Below, in pieces: positions 5,443-6,773 of a stretch of 6,773 bases of DNA (position 1 is the stretch's first letter; every line of letters begins with the position of its first letter). This DNA is from Thermoflexales bacterium (GTDB lineage: Bacteria > Chloroflexota > Anaerolineae > Fen-1058). The position numbers and the translations under genes are program-made. Below the pieces are notes generated by a model. It made no database searches. It had not been told where the DNA came from and worked only from the letters and a program-made list of their open reading frames with translations. Where the stretch lies: positions 1 through 6,773 of the forward strand of contig JAUQXD010000692.1 in assembly GCA_030834835.1 (NCBI GenBank). Direction: 5' to 3'.

Positions 5443-6773
5443 CCACGCCCCCGAGCGTCACCCCGAACGATCGAGAAACCGGCCAGGCCGCCGCGCTGAT
5501 GGCGATTATGCTGTTTATGGTCTTTGTCGTCTTCGCCTCATTAGCCATTGACGGCGCGATGACGTATCTGGCCCGCCGCGATCTGCAGAACGTGGCCGAT
5601 TCAGCCGCATTGGCAGCGTGCCGGGTGATGGCTCAGAATGACACGACGACCACTTCGCTCGCCGCCGCTCAAAACGCCGTCGCCACTAATCTGGGCGGCT
5701 GGGCCGAATTCGTCGGCAGCAATCCGCCGGGTACCAACGTGGGTACAGGTGCGGGTCTGGTGAAAGGCATCGAGATTGCCAGCCCGCAGGTGCGCGTGGC
5801 TGTGCAACGTGTGGTACCGACCGTCTTAACTCAGTTCTTTGGGCGCGCGCCGTCGCCGATGCTGGCGCAAGCGCGCTGCGATGTCCGCGCGGGCGGCGGC
5901 CTGATGCCGATCGCCATTCAACGCTACGACGGCGAAGCGGGCGGCACCCTGATCGATCACGTTGCGAATAAGACCGCGCCCGTTTACCCCACTGATTCGG
6001 TGACGATAACCTGGGACGGGCGTTACGGTCCGTTTCAAGTGCCCATCCCGGTTGATCCTTATGTGGCTTCAGACGGCGCACTGGCCGATAGCAATACCGG
6101 CCCGGAGGTCGTGCTGGTGGGGCAAAGCGCCGATACCAACAACAATACCAGCAGCATGCGCGATCTGGTGCTGCTGGATATTCGTAATGTCGCCTCGCAG
6201 TATGCGCTGGAATATTACAACGGCGCAGATTCGCAGGCCGATGCCGCAAAGTACATGTCGCAAGCGTGGATTTATCAGCACGGCTATCCCGGCCCGTTTC
6301 CGCAAGTTGGATCGCAAGTCGCCATCCTCGATGGTGCCAGCGTGGCCTTTGCCGCCGGGGCGATGGATACGGCGGGCTATCGACCAGGCGACGTGATTGC
6401 CGCCATCGTCTATGACGGTTACGTGTGGACGCGCCCGGACTTCTCGATCGCGTTGACGCCGCAATCGGGCAACGGTGTGATCACAGGCTATCCCATCGAC
6501 GCCGGCAGTGCGGTGGCGTACACCCTGAACATCGCCAAAGCCGGTCCGGCCAGCGCGGCCTGGTTCACGCCGCTTGATTTCGACGTGAGCTTCGACTTCA
6601 CCAACGATCCGCTGCCCGATGATACGCACATCGCCTTAAACGGCGTGGAACTCATTGGCCCCAATTACGCCACGACGATCAACAATGTCACAGCGACCGG
6701 CTGGAACGGCACGCTGTCCATCTGGAGCACGCAGGCGGTGACGCAGGTCAATTATCTCAGCGGCATCAATGTC
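5439..6773 (+). CDS. TadG-like Flp pilus-assembly protein (partial, 3' end off window, 445 codons seen)
   Basis: ATG 5439 overlaps the previous TGA as ATGA and has a good Shine-Dalgarno sequence (GGAG at 5430-5433, 5 nt spacing). RETGQAAALMAIMLFMVFVVFASLAIDGA (~12-40) is the TadE/TadG-type N-terminal membrane segment. MTYLARRDLQNVADSAALAAC follows, which is the conserved TadG motif after the helix. The Gly|Gln prepilin-like position is kept, but Glu at +5 is replaced by Leu, unlike the two TadE-like proteins. That suggests it stays as a membrane-anchored protein rather than a processed pilin. Residues ~150-445 form a large extracytoplasmic domain rich in Gly, Asp, Thr and beta-type patterns. 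I do not recognise a von Willebrand A domain in the visible part. The frame is open to the last base of the window. Confidence 0.88.
   Translation, partial: MTTPPSVTPNDRETGQAAALMAIMLFMVFVVFASLAIDGAMTYLARRDLQNVADSAALAACRVMAQNDTTTTSLAAAQNAVATNLGGWAEFVGSNPPGTNVGTGAGLVKGIEIASPQVRVAVQRVVPTVLTQFFGRAPSPMLAQARCDVRAGGGLMPIAIQRYDGEAGGTLIDHVANKTAPVYPTDSVTITWDGRYGPFQVPIPVDPYVASDGALADSNTGPEVVLVGQSADTNNNTSSMRDLVLLDIRNVASQYALEYYNGADSQADAAKYMSQAWIYQHGYPGPFPQVGSQVAILDGASVAFAAGAMDTAGYRPGDVIAAIVYDGYVWTRPDFSIALTPQSGNGVITGYPIDAGSAVAYTLNIAKAGPASAAWFTPLDFDVSFDFTNDPLPDDTHIALNGVELIGPNYATTINNVTATGWNGTLSIWSTQAVTQVNYLSGINV

Noticed and set aside
6069..6629. A 186-codon minus-strand frame within the tadG-like gene
   Set aside because: It is antisense to a coding frame that has a strong Shine-Dalgarno sequence, operon coupling and TadG motifs. 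Its translation shows no domain.

Overview
The window looks like chromosomal DNA from a Chloroflexota-type bacterium (Anaerolineae or an uncultured relative). The best pointers are an ECF sigma factor gene followed by a DUF5667-type membrane protein with a Thr/Ser/Pro-rich, 'NTPPGQ'-bearing tail, and a TadE-TadE-TadG cluster with the conserved NAAREGAR motif. No RNA gene, CRISPR array or insertion sequence was recognised. Taxonomy is inferred from protein style only.

Layout. (1) Positions 1-2319, minus strand: the first 773 codons of a large secreted right-handed parallel beta-helix protein. It has a signal peptide, a beta-helix core and the start of a DUF11-like repeat domain, and its 3' end lies off the left edge. 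(2) 2320-2507: a short gap with a candidate promoter for the beta-helix gene and a weak terminator-like hairpin. (3) 2508-4119, minus strand: an ECF sigma gene (GTG start at 4119) overlapping by 20 nt a DUF5667-family gene, which is cut by one in-frame TAG at 3198-3200. (4) 4120-4447: a 328-nt divergent regulatory region with a TATAAT promoter facing the sigma gene, an inverted repeat, an ECF-style promoter candidate facing right, and a hairpin-rich leader ending in a terminator-like stem-loop. (5) 4448-6773, plus strand: tadE-like 1, tadE-like 2 and a tadG-like gene, joined by two ATGA stop/start overlaps. The tadG-like gene runs off the right edge.

How the parts may work together. The sigma factor and the DUF5667 protein resemble a sigma/membrane-bound regulator pair. 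They are divergent from a surface-pilus minor-pilin operon, so local control of tadE/tadG by this sigma factor is a reasonable hypothesis, supported only by position and a GGAACC-N17-CAGTCG motif. The main anomaly is the TAG codon. It replaces what looks like the conserved tyrosine of the family's LYP-(L/V)-K motif, immediately after the transmembrane helix, and the frame stays open and family-like for 229 codons beyond it. The possible explanations are a recent nonsense mutation, a consensus error or recoding. If real, the stop would leave a membrane-anchored cytoplasmic domain without its outer sensor part.
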